Shown in pieces: positions 48,726 through 58,802 of a stretch of 64,000 bases of DNA. Location: contig NC_060060.1 in NCBI RefSeq assembly GCF_020283565.1, positions 72,711,257 to 72,775,256 of the forward strand, read 5' to 3'. The translations under genes and the position numbers were made by a program. The number at the start of each line of letters is the position of its first letter. Positions within the stretch are counted from its first letter, which is position 1. The notes below the pieces were generated by a model, which was not told the origin of the DNA, made no database searches, and was given only the letters and a program-made list of their open reading frames with translations. Origin of the DNA: Trifolium pratense. Taxonomy: Eukaryota; Streptophyta; Magnoliopsida; Fabales; Fabaceae.

Positions 48726-49737
48726 TGAAATTCTGGCACACTAGTATTAAGATGTTGTACTCAACGCTCCACCACTATAGTACACTTTTAATGCGTGAAT
48801 CAATGATCCAACATCCAACAGCGCATACACAAGGAATAATAAACTAAACAAAACTGAAAGTAAATTAACACAGTAATTTGTTAACCCAGTTCAGCATAAG
48901 CCTACTCTGGGGGATACCAATCCAGGAGAGAATCCACTATGATAGTATTAGTTTGAAGCCCTCAATAAACCTCCCGTTTATGACTTCTCACCTAATCACC
49001 ACCCGTGCTATATCCTACCTAAGACACACCTAGGTATGAGAACCTCCGCTCACCTCCTCTTGACCACAGCCACTGTGATCGAACAATTCTAGATTCAATA
49101 GGTGAAGACACACTTCATAAAACACACACCAATTCCGTACTTCAAAGCTTAGGAATGGCTCACACACACTATCTCCTTGCTTAGAAGCTCCAGAGATATT
49201 ACAATGCGAAAACACACAGTTCCTAGTCTAGTGGGAAATCAACACAAGACTTAGAACACAATAAACACAATACTAAAACCTAAACTCACGCTTTGTAAGA
49301 CTCAATTCTGGTTTCAGTGATTTGAACAATGGAGTCAGCCTTCTTTAAATAACCTTCACGAGCTCAGGCTAGGTCTTCAATTTAGGCTTCAATGGCTCAG
49401 CATGATTAATGGTTCCTTTCAAGAAATAATCTTTAATTCAAATGTTTTGTTTCCTTAACTTGAAGATCTGATTAACAAGCAACACTTGATCACGAGATCC
49501 ATTAATAATTATGCGTGACAACGCTCCTTATCACAAACGACCATTTATTGTGGATTCCATAAATAGAACTTAGGCGCGAGATCTCAACATACACAGGCCC
49601 GGCCTACTGGATGTGGTATCCAATGTTGAAGCATTGTACCGAACATCTTGCTTATACTGGATGGTGGAAGCGCGTAGTTCCACATCAAGAGGACTCACAT
49701 GTTTTAGCAAAATGAGGCCAACCATACAACGCCAACA
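48726..49737 (-). repeat. 3' LTR of element C (1012 bp)
   Basis: On the minus strand starts TGTTGGCGTTGTATGG and ends GAATTTCA. Same length as and identical by eye to 57786-58797, offset 9060. Confidence 0.95.
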
Positions 49738-49752
49738 ATCTCCCCCTTTGGC
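49738..49752 (-). other. Terminal polypurine tract of element C
   Basis: Minus strand GCCAAAGGGGGAGAT next to the LTR start. GTTTTAGCCAAAAATTGCC upstream pairs imperfectly with CATTTTGCTAAAAC inside the LTR, giving an inverted repeat around the tract. Confidence 0.88.
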
Positions 49753-50418
49753 AATTTTTGGCTAAAACATCCTAAGATTATTTCAACCTTTCTAGAGAGA
49801 TACACAAGCTACCTTTCTTCAGTTCAACGTAGGCACACAGTCATGAAGTAAAGTAGATCAATTTAACATGCTTGTTTTAATAACCCCTCATATACAAATA
49901 GCATATTTAATATGTATCAATTTAGACCTTCAGAGGCATGCAACAGCGGAAGAATAAGCACAAGAGCCTCACAGGAATTTGCCAATAGAGAGTATAAGAT
50001 TCTCATAAAAGAAACACTGGGGAAAAATAAATTCTCAGGAACAGATGATGCTTCAACATGCAGTAGCACATTGTGTGCTAAGCAGGAAATATTGCTCCCC
50101 CTCAAAGGTAGAATCGAGTACCAGGATCATGTTACTCCCCCTTAATTCATGCATAGGGTTATTCAGATGATCCAGCATCTGGTGGCACATCAAAGCCTCA
50201 GCAACCTATTATGGCATACAATAACTACTCCCCCTTTTTAGCCACAAAATAGACAAAATGGGAACTGCATAAAAAATATCCAAACGCAGTGCAGATAGTA
50301 GCAGAACATAAAGTGCAGACAAAATATTACAAACCATGCACACTAGGTGCTAAATTCAGGGCTCAGCCCACAGACATGCAAAACAAAAAGATAAAATCCA
50401 AATAAGAAAACATCAGAA
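49753..50418 (-). other. 3' untranslated region of element C with extra polypurine tracts
   Basis: About 670 bp without a gene. Additional GGGGGAG tracts lie at about 50095-50103, 50134-50144 and 50228-50240. The last, in a TGGCTAAAAAGGGGGAGTAG context, is shared with element B near 15169. Confidence 0.75.
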
Positions 50419-52839
50419 TTACACAGAAGCACTTGGGGAGGAATCACTTTCTTCTCTTTCAGTATCTGAGTCAGCTTCTTCTCCACCACTAGAATCATCA
50501 TCATCTGCATCAGCTGCTTGAGCTGCAGCCTCTTCAACCCTGAGAGCATGTATCATCCTTTCAAACTGCAACTTCTTTTCATCTAGCTCTTTACAGTTTG
50601 CTTCCAGCATAGCAATCATCTCCTTCCTTGTCATAGGAGTGTCAGCAGCAGTATTTGATGGTCCAGCAATATCTGGAGCATGCTGTTTACTGAGCAGCTT
50701 CTGATGAATGGACAAAGGAGTTGCCCTTTTCTTAGCAGACTCATCCTCATGCCTTATATTCGGATGTTGGGACAAGATGATGTCACAGATCAAAGTTGGA
50801 AATGCAATGGGTTGCTTGGTGACAGAGGTTTTAGCATGCTGCACAACTTGATTGAAAATATATAGACCAGCATTAAACTTAGTACCAGTACCAATCATAT
50901 AAATGAGCTTACCCAGATTTGTTGCAATATCAGATGCATGTGTTGTAGGAACCCAGTTGACAGATGCAATACGATTCAAGATGGCATACTTTTGGGTTAG
51001 CTTGACAGCAGGTACCTTCGCCTTCTTTGGCCAGGTTTTCACCTTTTCAGCTGTGATAGTTTTGCAGACCACATTGTCAGATACATCTATGTCAGGGTGA
51101 GGATCATCAGCATTACCTAGCACCTTGTTGATCACACTTGGAGAAAATGTCACACATTTTCCTCGAACAAATACCTTCTGAAATTCTTTGTCCAAGGGAT
51201 TGTCACAACCTATAGGAATGTTGACAACAAACTCCCTAACCAGCTTCTCATAGCAGGAGCCTAAGCCCCACACAGTTTTGATCAATCCAGCATCATTGAT
51301 CAAACTCACAATCTCTTCACATTCCAGAATATCTTTACCTAGTTCCCTTTCCAGAGCCAATCTTCGTTTGCAAATGATTCCCCATCGTTGAGCATAGGAT
51401 GGAAGATGAAATGAAACATTGTCACAAGGAAAGTCTTCAATGTCAGGAGCAACAGATTGAGGCATGGCCTTCTTAGCAGACATAGCCTTCTTAGCAGGAG
51501 GCTTGATGCTTGAGTCATCCTTTTCAGCTTCAAATTCAGAGTCACTTGATGGTGCACTCTTTCTTTTCAGTACACCCTTTTTCTTTTCAGGAGGAGGTAT
51601 AGACTTGCTCCAACTTTTCTTGGGCCCATACTTGACAGGCTTCAGAGTAGTGTCCTTTGCTTTCTTGGTGACAGCAGGGGTAGTGGTAACAGCAGGTGCA
51701 GGTGTAGTGGTCCTGCTTCTTAGTCTTCTCCCAATTCCTTTCTGAGTAGGTGGAGGTTGCAGATCTTCTTCAGAGGGGACTTCATCAACATCTACTATGT
51801 CCTGCTCTTCATTGGTGGTTTTCTCAGAATCTTCACCAGCTTCATTTTCTGGTTCAGAATCAGCCACATCTTCAGGGGTACTTTCTTTGTTTACTTCCTC
51901 TTCAGTGGAAGCTTCAGTATTAGATCCACTGCCAAACGACCCAGTGGCAGTGTTAGCATGTGGGCTAGATCCTCCTTTGGATGCTTCAACATCCTTCTCA
52001 GCATCAGTTGGTATAGAGGATGGTTCAACACCAGTTGGGGCATCGGTTACAACAGCCTTTTCTTGAGATTTTTCAGCAACATCAGTTATGACATTCGTGG
52101 GAACTGTCATACTCTCAGGAACACTAGGATTATTGCTCACACCAACATTCTCAGCAATATTTTGGGTTTTTCTTAGGGTTTCAACAGAACTAGGGTTTTC
52201 CTCTACAGAAGGGTTTTCTTGATTCACCTTTTCAGACACAGACTTAACAGACGATTCAACATTCGCATTTTTGCCGGAGGCAACATCATGCGATTCCACA
52301 TTCGCAGTTTCAGAAAGATCCTTATTCAAGTATAGATCAGACATGCTCAAACCCCTTTTTATGGGAGATTGGGGTTTCTTCTTCTTAGACCTAACAGAAT
52401 CAGACTTAATAGAGATTGAGGGAGACGATTCACTTACTTTCTTAGTGGATTTTGCAGATTTCTTCTTCTTAGAAGTAGTTGCAGGAATACTTGATAAAGG
52501 CATCGCATCTACCACAACAGTTGTTCCTTCCTTCTTAGACTTTGATCTCGTTTTCACAGTATCAGCAATTTTGTTTTTGATCTGAGCGGAACCGGAAGAT
52601 TGAGACATTTTCACAAAGGACTTGTTGAAGTTTTTGAGATTTTTGATGATTTGAGATGATGATTTGTGTTTGAGGATCGCAGCAGAAAGTTCAGAGGAAG
52701 TTGAAAGTTTTGGAACGAAATAATGATGATATGAGAGTTGATAGCGTGTACTAGAGCAGTTATGGAAAGTATTTTTTGTCTTTCCTTGATTTACGTGCGC
52801 CAATAGATGAAATTTGGAGAACAAAACGGTTGCGCGCAC
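50419..52839 (-). CDS. ORF2 of element C (env-position gene, up to 806 residues)
   Basis: In frame with pol behind the TAG at 52855-52857. The nominal start at 52839 is GTG, so either readthrough or the first suitable ATG at 52606-52608 (residue 78, MSQSSGS) would be used; the latter matches MSDS in element A. Residues 95-175 are Lys/Ser-rich with NLS-like clusters (KKKKSAK, RSKKKK). Residues 200-360 are acidic and Glu/Ser/Thr-rich. RRLRSR lies at 371-376. Residues about 475-715 form the conserved plant-transposon-type domain (VFVRGKCVTFSPSVINKVLG, NWVPTTHASDIATNLGKLIY, AFPTLICDIILSQHPNI). Residues 736-775 look like a coiled coil, followed by an acidic tail. I see no signal peptide or membrane segment, so a classical envelope role is not supported. 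The nuclear-like basic clusters make another role possible. Function unknown. Confidence 0.9.
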   Translation of the reverse strand: MRATVLFSKFHLLAHVNQGKTKNTFHNCSSTRYQLSYHHYFVPKLSTSSELSAAILKHKSSSQIIKNLKNFNKSFVKMSQSSGSAQIKNKIADTVKTRSKSKKEGTTVVVDAMPLSSIPATTSKKKKSAKSTKKVSESSPSISIKSDSVRSKKKKPQSPIKRGLSMSDLYLNKDLSETANVESHDVASGKNANVESSVKSVSEKVNQENPSVEENPSSVETLRKTQNIAENVGVSNNPSVPESMTVPTNVITDVAEKSQEKAVVTDAPTGVEPSSIPTDAEKDVEASKGGSSPHANTATGSFGSGSNTEASTEEEVNKESTPEDVADSEPENEAGEDSEKTTNEEQDIVDVDEVPSEEDLQPPPTQKGIGRRLRSRTTTPAPAVTTTPAVTKKAKDTTLKPVKYGPKKSWSKSIPPPEKKKGVLKRKSAPSSDSEFEAEKDDSSIKPPAKKAMSAKKAMPQSVAPDIEDFPCDNVSFHLPSYAQRWGIICKRRLALERELGKDILECEEIVSLINDAGLIKTVWGLGSCYEKLVREFVVNIPIGCDNPLDKEFQKVFVRGKCVTFSPSVINKVLGNADDPHPDIDVSDNVVCKTITAEKVKTWPKKAKVPAVKLTQKYAILNRIASVNWVPTTHASDIATNLGKLIYMIGTGTKFNAGLYIFNQVVQHAKTSVTKQPIAFPTLICDIILSQHPNIRHEDESAKKRATPLSIHQKLLSKQHAPDIAGPSNTAADTPMTRKEMIAMLEANCKELDEKKLQFERMIHALRVEEAAAQAADADDDDSSGGEEADSDTEREESDSSPSASV

Positions 52840-52848
52840 ATAATGCCT

Positions 52849-52857
52849 TAACTGCTA
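52849..52857 (-). promoter_or_regulatory. Candidate stop-codon readthrough signal, pol/ORF2 of element C
   Basis: TAG (52855-52857) then CAG TTA (52849-52854), fitting UAG-CAR-YYA. The downstream frame is open for 806+ codons and is in frame with pol. Identical nonamer in element A. Confidence 0.75.
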
Positions 52858-55800
52858 TAATTCCTCATATAGGCAAATCCCCAATTTGCCCCTAAGCCTT
52901 TCAAACTGATTTGCATCTAAAGCTTTGGTAAAAATATCAGCTACCTGTTCTTCAGTTGCAACATGCTCCAATTTCACAATATTCTCTTCCACCAAATCCC
53001 TGATGAAGTGATGGCGAATGTCAATATGCTTTGTTCTACTGTGCTGAATAGGATTTTTTGAAATATTTATGGCGCTTAAATTGTCACAGTACAATGTTAG
53101 AGCATCCTGTTCAACATTGTATTCCTTAAGCATCTGCTTCATCCACAATAATTGAGAGCAACTACTCCCAGCTGCAATGTACTCAGCTTCTGCAGTGGAT
53201 AGAGAAACACAGTTTTGTTTCTTGCTAAACCATGAGATAAGATTTTCTCCTAGATAAAAACATCCTCCAGAGGTGCTTTTTCTGTCATCTGCACATCCAG
53301 CCCAATCTGCATCACAATATCCCATCAACCTAGCATTGTTGGTATGGGAATACATTATTCCATAATCAGAGGTTGCATTGACATACTTCAAGATTCTTTT
53401 TACTTGTGTAAGATGGCTCATCTTTGGCTCAGCTTGGTACCTAGCACATACACCAACAGCAAAGGTGATGTCAGGCCTGCTTGCTGTGAGGTACAGTAGG
53501 CTCCCTATCATGCTTCTATACAGGCTTTGGTCTACATCTACACCTTTCTCATCCTTGGTTAATTTTAGATGTGTGGCAGCAGGTGTTCTTTTGTGTGCAG
53601 CATTTTCCATGCCAAATTTCTTTATGATATTTTTAGCATACTTGCTTTGAGACACAAATATTGTGTCTTCCATCTGTTTCACCTGTAATCCAAGAAAATA
53701 GGTTAATTCTCCTACCAAGCTCATCTCAAATTCAGACTGCATCTGTCTCACAAAGTGTTGGACCATCGGTTCCGCCATCCCTCCAAAGACTATGTCATCA
53801 ACATATATCTGTGCTATCAGCAAGTTTCCATTCATTTCTTTGACAAATAAGGTCTTGTCATTTCCACCTTTCTTGTATCCTTGGTTAATCAGGAATTCAG
53901 TTAACCTTTCATACCAAGCCCTTGGTGCTTGTTTCAAGCCATACAAAGCCTTTTTCAGTTTGTAGACATGATCCGGATGATTTGGATCTATGAAACCTTT
54001 GGGCTGTTCAACAAATACTTCTTCATGAAGATACCCATTTAGAAAGGCGCTCTTGACATCCATTTGGTAGAGTTTGAGTTTGAGGATGCAAGCTACACCA
54101 AGAAGCAGCCTTATGGATTCTAGTCTTGCCACGGGAGCAAAGGTCTCATCAAAGTCAATTCCCTCCACCTGAGTGTATCCTTGAGCTACCAGTCTTGCCT
54201 TATTCCTTGTTACTGTACCCTTCTCATCAGACTTATTCTTGTATATCCATTTAGTGCCTATGACATTTACTCCATGTGGTCTTGGAACAAGGTCCCAGAC
54301 TTCATTTCTCTTGAATTGATTCAATTCCTCTTGCATTGCTTCAATCCAGAACTCATCAGTAAGAGCCTCTTTTATGTTTTTAGGCTCAAATTTTGATACA
54401 AAACAAGTGTTTGAGATAGCATCAATCTTTCTTCTGGTAGCAATGCCCTGGTCTGGATCACCTATGATTAGATCTTTAGGGTGATTCTTCTGTGTCCTAA
54501 TAGATGGTGCTTTTGCTGGAGCAGGTGCAGAGTCTTGATCAGATTCATCACCTTTTAATTCAGACTTTTCACTTTGTGTCATCTCATCAGAGTTGTCAGG
54601 AGATGGTTCAACATCAGTTTCCACCTCCGATGGTTGAGTGGATGGTGCATCATCAATCACAACATTGATCGTTTCCATAATGACTTTGGTTTTTGTGTTA
54701 TAGACCCTGTAGGCTCTGCTATTCAAGGAATATCCCAGAAATATACCTTCTTCACTTTTAGGATCAAGTTTTCGTCTTGGTTCTCTGTCAGCAAGAATGT
54801 AGCATTTACTCCCAAAAATGTGAAAGTGTTTCACAGTTGGCTTTCTTCCCTTCCATAATTCATACAAGGTTGCAGATGTTCCCTTTTTGAGTGTTACACG
54901 GTTGTGTATGTAGCAGGCTGTACTCATAGCCTCTGCCCAGAACTGATATGGAAGACCCTTGGCATGAAGCATTACCCTAGCAGACTCTTGAATGGTTCTA
55001 TTCTTTCTCTCTACTATACCATTTTGTTGTGGTGTTATGGGAGCAGAGAATTCATGTTGGATACCTTCTGCTGCACAGAAATCATAGAATTTGCTATTCT
55101 CAAATTCCTTTCCATGATCACTTCTGATCCTTATGATGACAGACCCCTTTTCTCTTTGAAGTTGTACACATAAGTTTCTAAATGTTTCAAAACTATCTGA
55201 TTTTTCTCTAAGGAAGTCTATCCATGTAAATCTAGAGAAATCATCCACCATAACAAAAGCATACCTTTTTCCTCCAAGACTTTCAGTCTGCATAGGTCCC
55301 ATCAAATCCATGTGTAACAATTCAAGTGTTCTGGTAGTAGATTGATGTTGAAGCCTTGGGTGCGCCACCTTGGTTTGTTTGCCTATCTGACATTCTCCAC
55401 ATATTGTTCCTTCGTCTATCTTTAGCTTGGGTAATCCTCTGATTGCTTCTTCAGCTATGGCCTTTTTCATTCCTCTCAGGTGTAGATGACCCAACTTTTG
55501 ATGCCAGAGTTTGACTTCCTCATTTTTGCTTATGAGGCAGGTAGACATATAATTTCCTTCTTCAGACACCCACAAGTAACAATTATCTTTGGACCTTACT
55601 CCCTTCATTATCAGTTTTCCTTCTTCATCTGTAACAAGACATTCAGATTGTGTGAAGTTCACCTTCATGCCTTGGTCACATAGTTGACTAATGCTAATCA
55701 AATTTGCTGTAAGTCCTTTTACTAACAGAACATTGTCTAAGTTTGGTAACCCATTATCAATTAGGTTTCCAATTCCTTTTATTTCTCCCTTAGCTCCATC

Positions 55801-57717
55801 TCCAAATGTTACAAAGCTTGTGGCATAGGACCTTAGGTTGGCTAGATACCCTTCCACTCCAGTCATGTGTCTAGAGCATCCACTGTCAAAATACCAATCT
55901 TGTCTAGATGATGCCCGCAGTGATGTATGAGCTATCAAGCTTACACCATCTTCCTTCTTCTTCCATTCTTTCTTGACATTCACGTTCTCAGATTTGGGTT
56001 CAAGTGGCCTTGAATTCTGTGGATAGCCGTACAGTTTGTAGCAATAAGGTCTAATGTGCCCTTTCCTACCACAATAATGACACCTCCAATTCCTTCTTTT
56101 AGTCCTAGATCTTGACCTGTTGTATTGATGGTGAGGCGGGTGTTGAGGCATCGAGTTAGTCTGGACATGCTGCTTGGGTTTTAACCATGTGTCAGTTCCC
56201 TGATGTGTGGGAGGGTGAGGAGGTAGTAACCCACCACTAACAGGAAAAGTTTTATCAATGGGGGTAGTGATTGTAGCTTTGTTGTAACCCATTTCTTGAT
56301 CCACTATCTCGTAATCAAAGCCAATAGGTTTCTTACCAGCACTTTGTTTTAGCAGCATGGCTTGAAACTTTTCTTCTCCTGATGCAAAAACTCTAACTTG
56401 TTTTCTAGCATGCTCCAAGTCTTCATTCAGCTTTTCAATCTCTTTGTTGAGAGTCTTAATTATATCCAGACATTCATTCTTCTCGGCCTGAAGTTGACAA
56501 TTTGTCTCCTTTTGTTTTTCCAAGGCTTTGCAGAATTCATTGCTCCTGATGAATAAGTCCTTATAGGTAGCCAGCAGTTCTTCATATGATGTTTCATCAC
56601 ATGATTCAGCATCAGATTCATAGACACCTGTCAATGCATTGACAAGTTTAGCAGATTCACCTTCATCTTCTTCTGAATCATCCTCATCTGACCAAGTAAC
56701 AGCAAGACTCTTCTTCTTCTTCAGAAAAGTAGGACATTCAGATTTGATATGGCCAAATCCTTCGCACTCATGACACTGAACTCCTCTAGATGAAGTACCT
56801 TTGTCATCACTTCTGGTCCTCCTTTGAGTAGATACAGGTTTGTTGGAGTCAGATTTGGTGCTTGGACCATTGAACTTATTGTTGAAGTCAGATTTGGTGT
56901 TTGGACCATTGAATTTATTTCTTTTATCCATCCTCTTCATGATACGATTGAACTGTCTACCAAGTAACACCATGGCTTCAGATAAACTTTCATCACTCTC
57001 CATATCTATCTCATCATCTTCTGTAGTATTAGAAGTAAAAGCCAAACTTTTGTTTTTCTTCTCTTTTCTTTGGTTTATGCTCATCTCATAGGTTTGAAGT
57101 GAGCCTATTAGTTCATCCACTTGAATGTTGGCCAGATCCTGAGATTCTTCTATTGCTGTTACTTTCATGTCAAACCTCTTAGGTAGAGATCTGAGAATTT
57201 TGCTCACCAGTTTTTCATCTGATATGGGTTCTCCCAAGGCATCAAATGAATTTGCAAATTCTAAAATATTCATGTGAAAGTCATGAATAGTCTCTTCTTC
57301 CTTCATACTCAGATTTTCAAAATTTGTGCGAAGCATCTGAAGTTTGGACAGCTTTACCTTGTTGGTTCCTTCATGTGCTTTCCTGAGTATTTCCCACGCC
57401 TGTTTGGCTACAGTGCATCGTTTAACAAGTCTGAACATGTTGATGTCCACCCCATTGAATATGGCATTCAAGGCTTTTGAATTTCCCAGAGCTAGGTCAT
57501 CCTCGTCTTTGGAATAGTCTTTATTAGGCTTGATTTCACCTGTTAGCTTTCCATCCTTATCAATGACCATAGGGGGTTCCCATCCATTTTCTACAGCTTT
57601 CCATGTTCTGCTATCAATGGATTTAAGAAACACCATCATCTTAGCTTTCCAGTAGTCATAGTTCTCAGGCCCAGTTAGCAATGGTGGTTTAGAAACCGTT
57701 CCTCCTTCCTTGTCCAT
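52855..57717 (-). CDS. Gag-Pol polyprotein of Sirevirus C, intact, 1620 residues
   Basis: Single ORF, start MDKEGG 54 bases after the primer site. Gag domain 15-215, CCHC knuckle C315-C328, coiled coil about 375-440, second CCHC C546-C559, aspartic protease DSG 611-613 ([13 protein letters not shown]), pre-integrase zinc region with H739/H744 and C773/C776, integrase triad D804, D867, E903, RT with D1220 and YVDD 1305-1308, RNase H with D1469, E1510 and D1545. All key residues that I can check are present and there is no frameshift, so the protein is probably functional. Gag and Pol in one frame is usual for Sireviruses. The coiled coil and double knuckle support that lineage. It ends LYEEL before a leaky-type TAG. 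Compared with element A, the family differs at many positions but has the same architecture. Confidence 0.97.
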   Translation of the reverse strand: MDKEGGTVSKPPLLTGPENYDYWKAKMMVFLKSIDSRTWKAVENGWEPPMVIDKDGKLTGEIKPNKDYSKDEDDLALGNSKALNAIFNGVDINMFRLVKRCTVAKQAWEILRKAHEGTNKVKLSKLQMLRTNFENLSMKEEETIHDFHMNILEFANSFDALGEPISDEKLVSKILRSLPKRFDMKVTAIEESQDLANIQVDELIGSLQTYEMSINQRKEKKNKSLAFTSNTTEDDEIDMESDESLSEAMVLLGRQFNRIMKRMDKRNKFNGPNTKSDFNNKFNGPSTKSDSNKPVSTQRRTRSDDKGTSSRGVQCHECEGFGHIKSECPTFLKKKKSLAVTWSDEDDSEEDEGESAKLVNALTGVYESDAESCDETSYEELLATYKDLFIRSNEFCKALEKQKETNCQLQAEKNECLDIIKTLNKEIEKLNEDLEHARKQVRVFASGEEKFQAMLLKQSAGKKPIGFDYEIVDQEMGYNKATITTPIDKTFPVSGGLLPPHPPTHQGTDTWLKPKQHVQTNSMPQHPPHHQYNRSRSRTKRRNWRCHYCGRKGHIRPYCYKLYGYPQNSRPLEPKSENVNVKKEWKKKEDGVSLIAHTSLRASSRQDWYFDSGCSRHMTGVEGYLANLRSYATSFVTFGDGAKGEIKGIGNLIDNGLPNLDNVLLVKGLTANLISISQLCDQGMKVNFTQSECLVTDEEGKLIMKGVRSKDNCYLWVSEEGNYMSTCLISKNEEVKLWHQKLGHLHLRGMKKAIAEEAIRGLPKLKIDEGTICGECQIGKQTKVAHPRLQHQSTTRTLELLHMDLMGPMQTESLGGKRYAFVMVDDFSRFTWIDFLREKSDSFETFRNLCVQLQREKGSVIIRIRSDHGKEFENSKFYDFCAAEGIQHEFSAPITPQQNGIVERKNRTIQESARVMLHAKGLPYQFWAEAMSTACYIHNRVTLKKGTSATLYELWKGRKPTVKHFHIFGSKCYILADREPRRKLDPKSEEGIFLGYSLNSRAYRVYNTKTKVIMETINVVIDDAPSTQPSEVETDVEPSPDNSDEMTQSEKSELKGDESDQDSAPAPAKAPSIRTQKNHPKDLIIGDPDQGIATRRKIDAISNTCFVSKFEPKNIKEALTDEFWIEAMQEELNQFKRNEVWDLVPRPHGVNVIGTKWIYKNKSDEKGTVTRNKARLVAQGYTQVEGIDFDETFAPVARLESIRLLLGVACILKLKLYQMDVKSAFLNGYLHEEVFVEQPKGFIDPNHPDHVYKLKKALYGLKQAPRAWYERLTEFLINQGYKKGGNDKTLFVKEMNGNLLIAQIYVDDIVFGGMAEPMVQHFVRQMQSEFEMSLVGELTYFLGLQVKQMEDTIFVSQSKYAKNIIKKFGMENAAHKRTPAATHLKLTKDEKGVDVDQSLYRSMIGSLLYLTASRPDITFAVGVCARYQAEPKMSHLTQVKRILKYVNATSDYGIMYSHTNNARLMGYCDADWAGCADDRKSTSGGCFYLGENLISWFSKKQNCVSLSTAEAEYIAAGSSCSQLLWMKQMLKEYNVEQDALTLYCDNLSAINISKNPIQHSRTKHIDIRHHFIRDLVEENIVKLEHVATEEQVADIFTKALDANQFERLRGKLGICLYEEL

Positions 57718-57771
57718 CTCACCAGAATTTTCCGTCCCTGAAGCTCACCCTGAGTTTCGAGCAGGGTGCCT

Positions 57772-57783
57772 GCTCTGATGCCA
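57772..57783 (-). other. Primer binding site of element C
   Basis: Minus strand TGGCATCAGAGC, two bases from the LTR end, same variant as in element A. Confidence 0.88.
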
Positions 57784-57785
57784 AT

Positions 57786-58797
57786 TGAAATTCTGGCACA
57801 CTAGTATTAAGATGTTGTACTCAACGCTCCACCACTATAGTACACTTTTAATGCGTGAATCAATGATCCAACATCCAACAGCGCATACACAAGGAATAAT
57901 AAACTAAACAAAACTGAAAGTAAATTAACACAGTAATTTGTTAACCCAGTTCAGCATAAGCCTACTCTGGGGGATACCAATCCAGGAGAGAATCCACTAT
58001 GATAGTATTAGTTTGAAGCCCTCAATAAACCTCCCGTTTATGACTTCTCACCTAATCACCACCCGTGCTATATCCTACCTAAGACACACCTAGGTATGAG
58101 AACCTCCGCTCACCTCCTCTTGACCACAGCCACTGTGATCGAACAATTCTAGATTCAATAGGTGAAGACACACTTCATAAAACACACACCAATTCCGTAC
58201 TTCAAAGCTTAGGAATGGCTCACACACACTATCTCCTTGCTTAGAAGCTCCAGAGATATTACAATGCGAAAACACACAGTTCCTAGTCTAGTGGGAAATC
58301 AACACAAGACTTAGAACACAATAAACACAATACTAAAACCTAAACTCACGCTTTGTAAGACTCAATTCTGGTTTCAGTGATTTGAACAATGGAGTCAGCC
58401 TTCTTTAAATAACCTTCACGAGCTCAGGCTAGGTCTTCAATTTAGGCTTCAATGGCTCAGCATGATTAATGGTTCCTTTCAAGAAATAATCTTTAATTCA
58501 AATGTTTTGTTTCCTTAACTTGAAGATCTGATTAACAAGCAACACTTGATCACGAGATCCATTAATAATTATGCGTGACAACGCTCCTTATCACAAACGA
58601 CCATTTATTGTGGATTCCATAAATAGAACTTAGGCGCGAGATCTCAACATACACAGGCCCGGCCTACTGGATGTGGTATCCAATGTTGAAGCATTGTACC
58701 GAACATCTTGCTTATACTGGATGGTGGAAGCGCGTAGTTCCACATCAAGAGGACTCACATGTTTTAGCAAAATGAGGCCAACCATACAACGCCAACA
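57786..58797 (-). repeat. 5' LTR of element C (1012 bp)
   Basis: Promoter LTR of the element. Identical by eye to 48726-49737. Flanked on the right by GTTAG. A weak TATA-like TATTTAAA (minus strand) lies at about 58404-58411. Confidence 0.95.
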
Positions 58798-58802
58798 GTT
58801 AG

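Larger units (their letters stand above)
48726..58797 (-). mobile_element. Complete, young Sirevirus C
   Basis: 10,072 bp with two 1012-bp LTRs that I find identical line by line, a 5-bp target duplication GTTAG (48721-48725 and 58798-58802), primer site, polypurine tract, one uninterrupted Gag-Pol ORF of 1620 residues and an intact ORF2. Everything needed for an autonomous element is present in sequence terms. Inserted into the interior of element D. Confidence 0.96.

Noticed and set aside
49030..49215. 61-residue ORF duplicated at 58090-58275
   Set aside because: Mirror of LTR duplication in element C; antisense or sense coding not supported.
50419..52839. True retroviral envelope gene
   Set aside because: Position fits, but no signal peptide, furin-like site or membrane anchor can be seen.
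53378..57480. Plus-strand ORFs of 60-95 residues
   Set aside because: Antisense shadows of the Gag-Pol ORF of element C.
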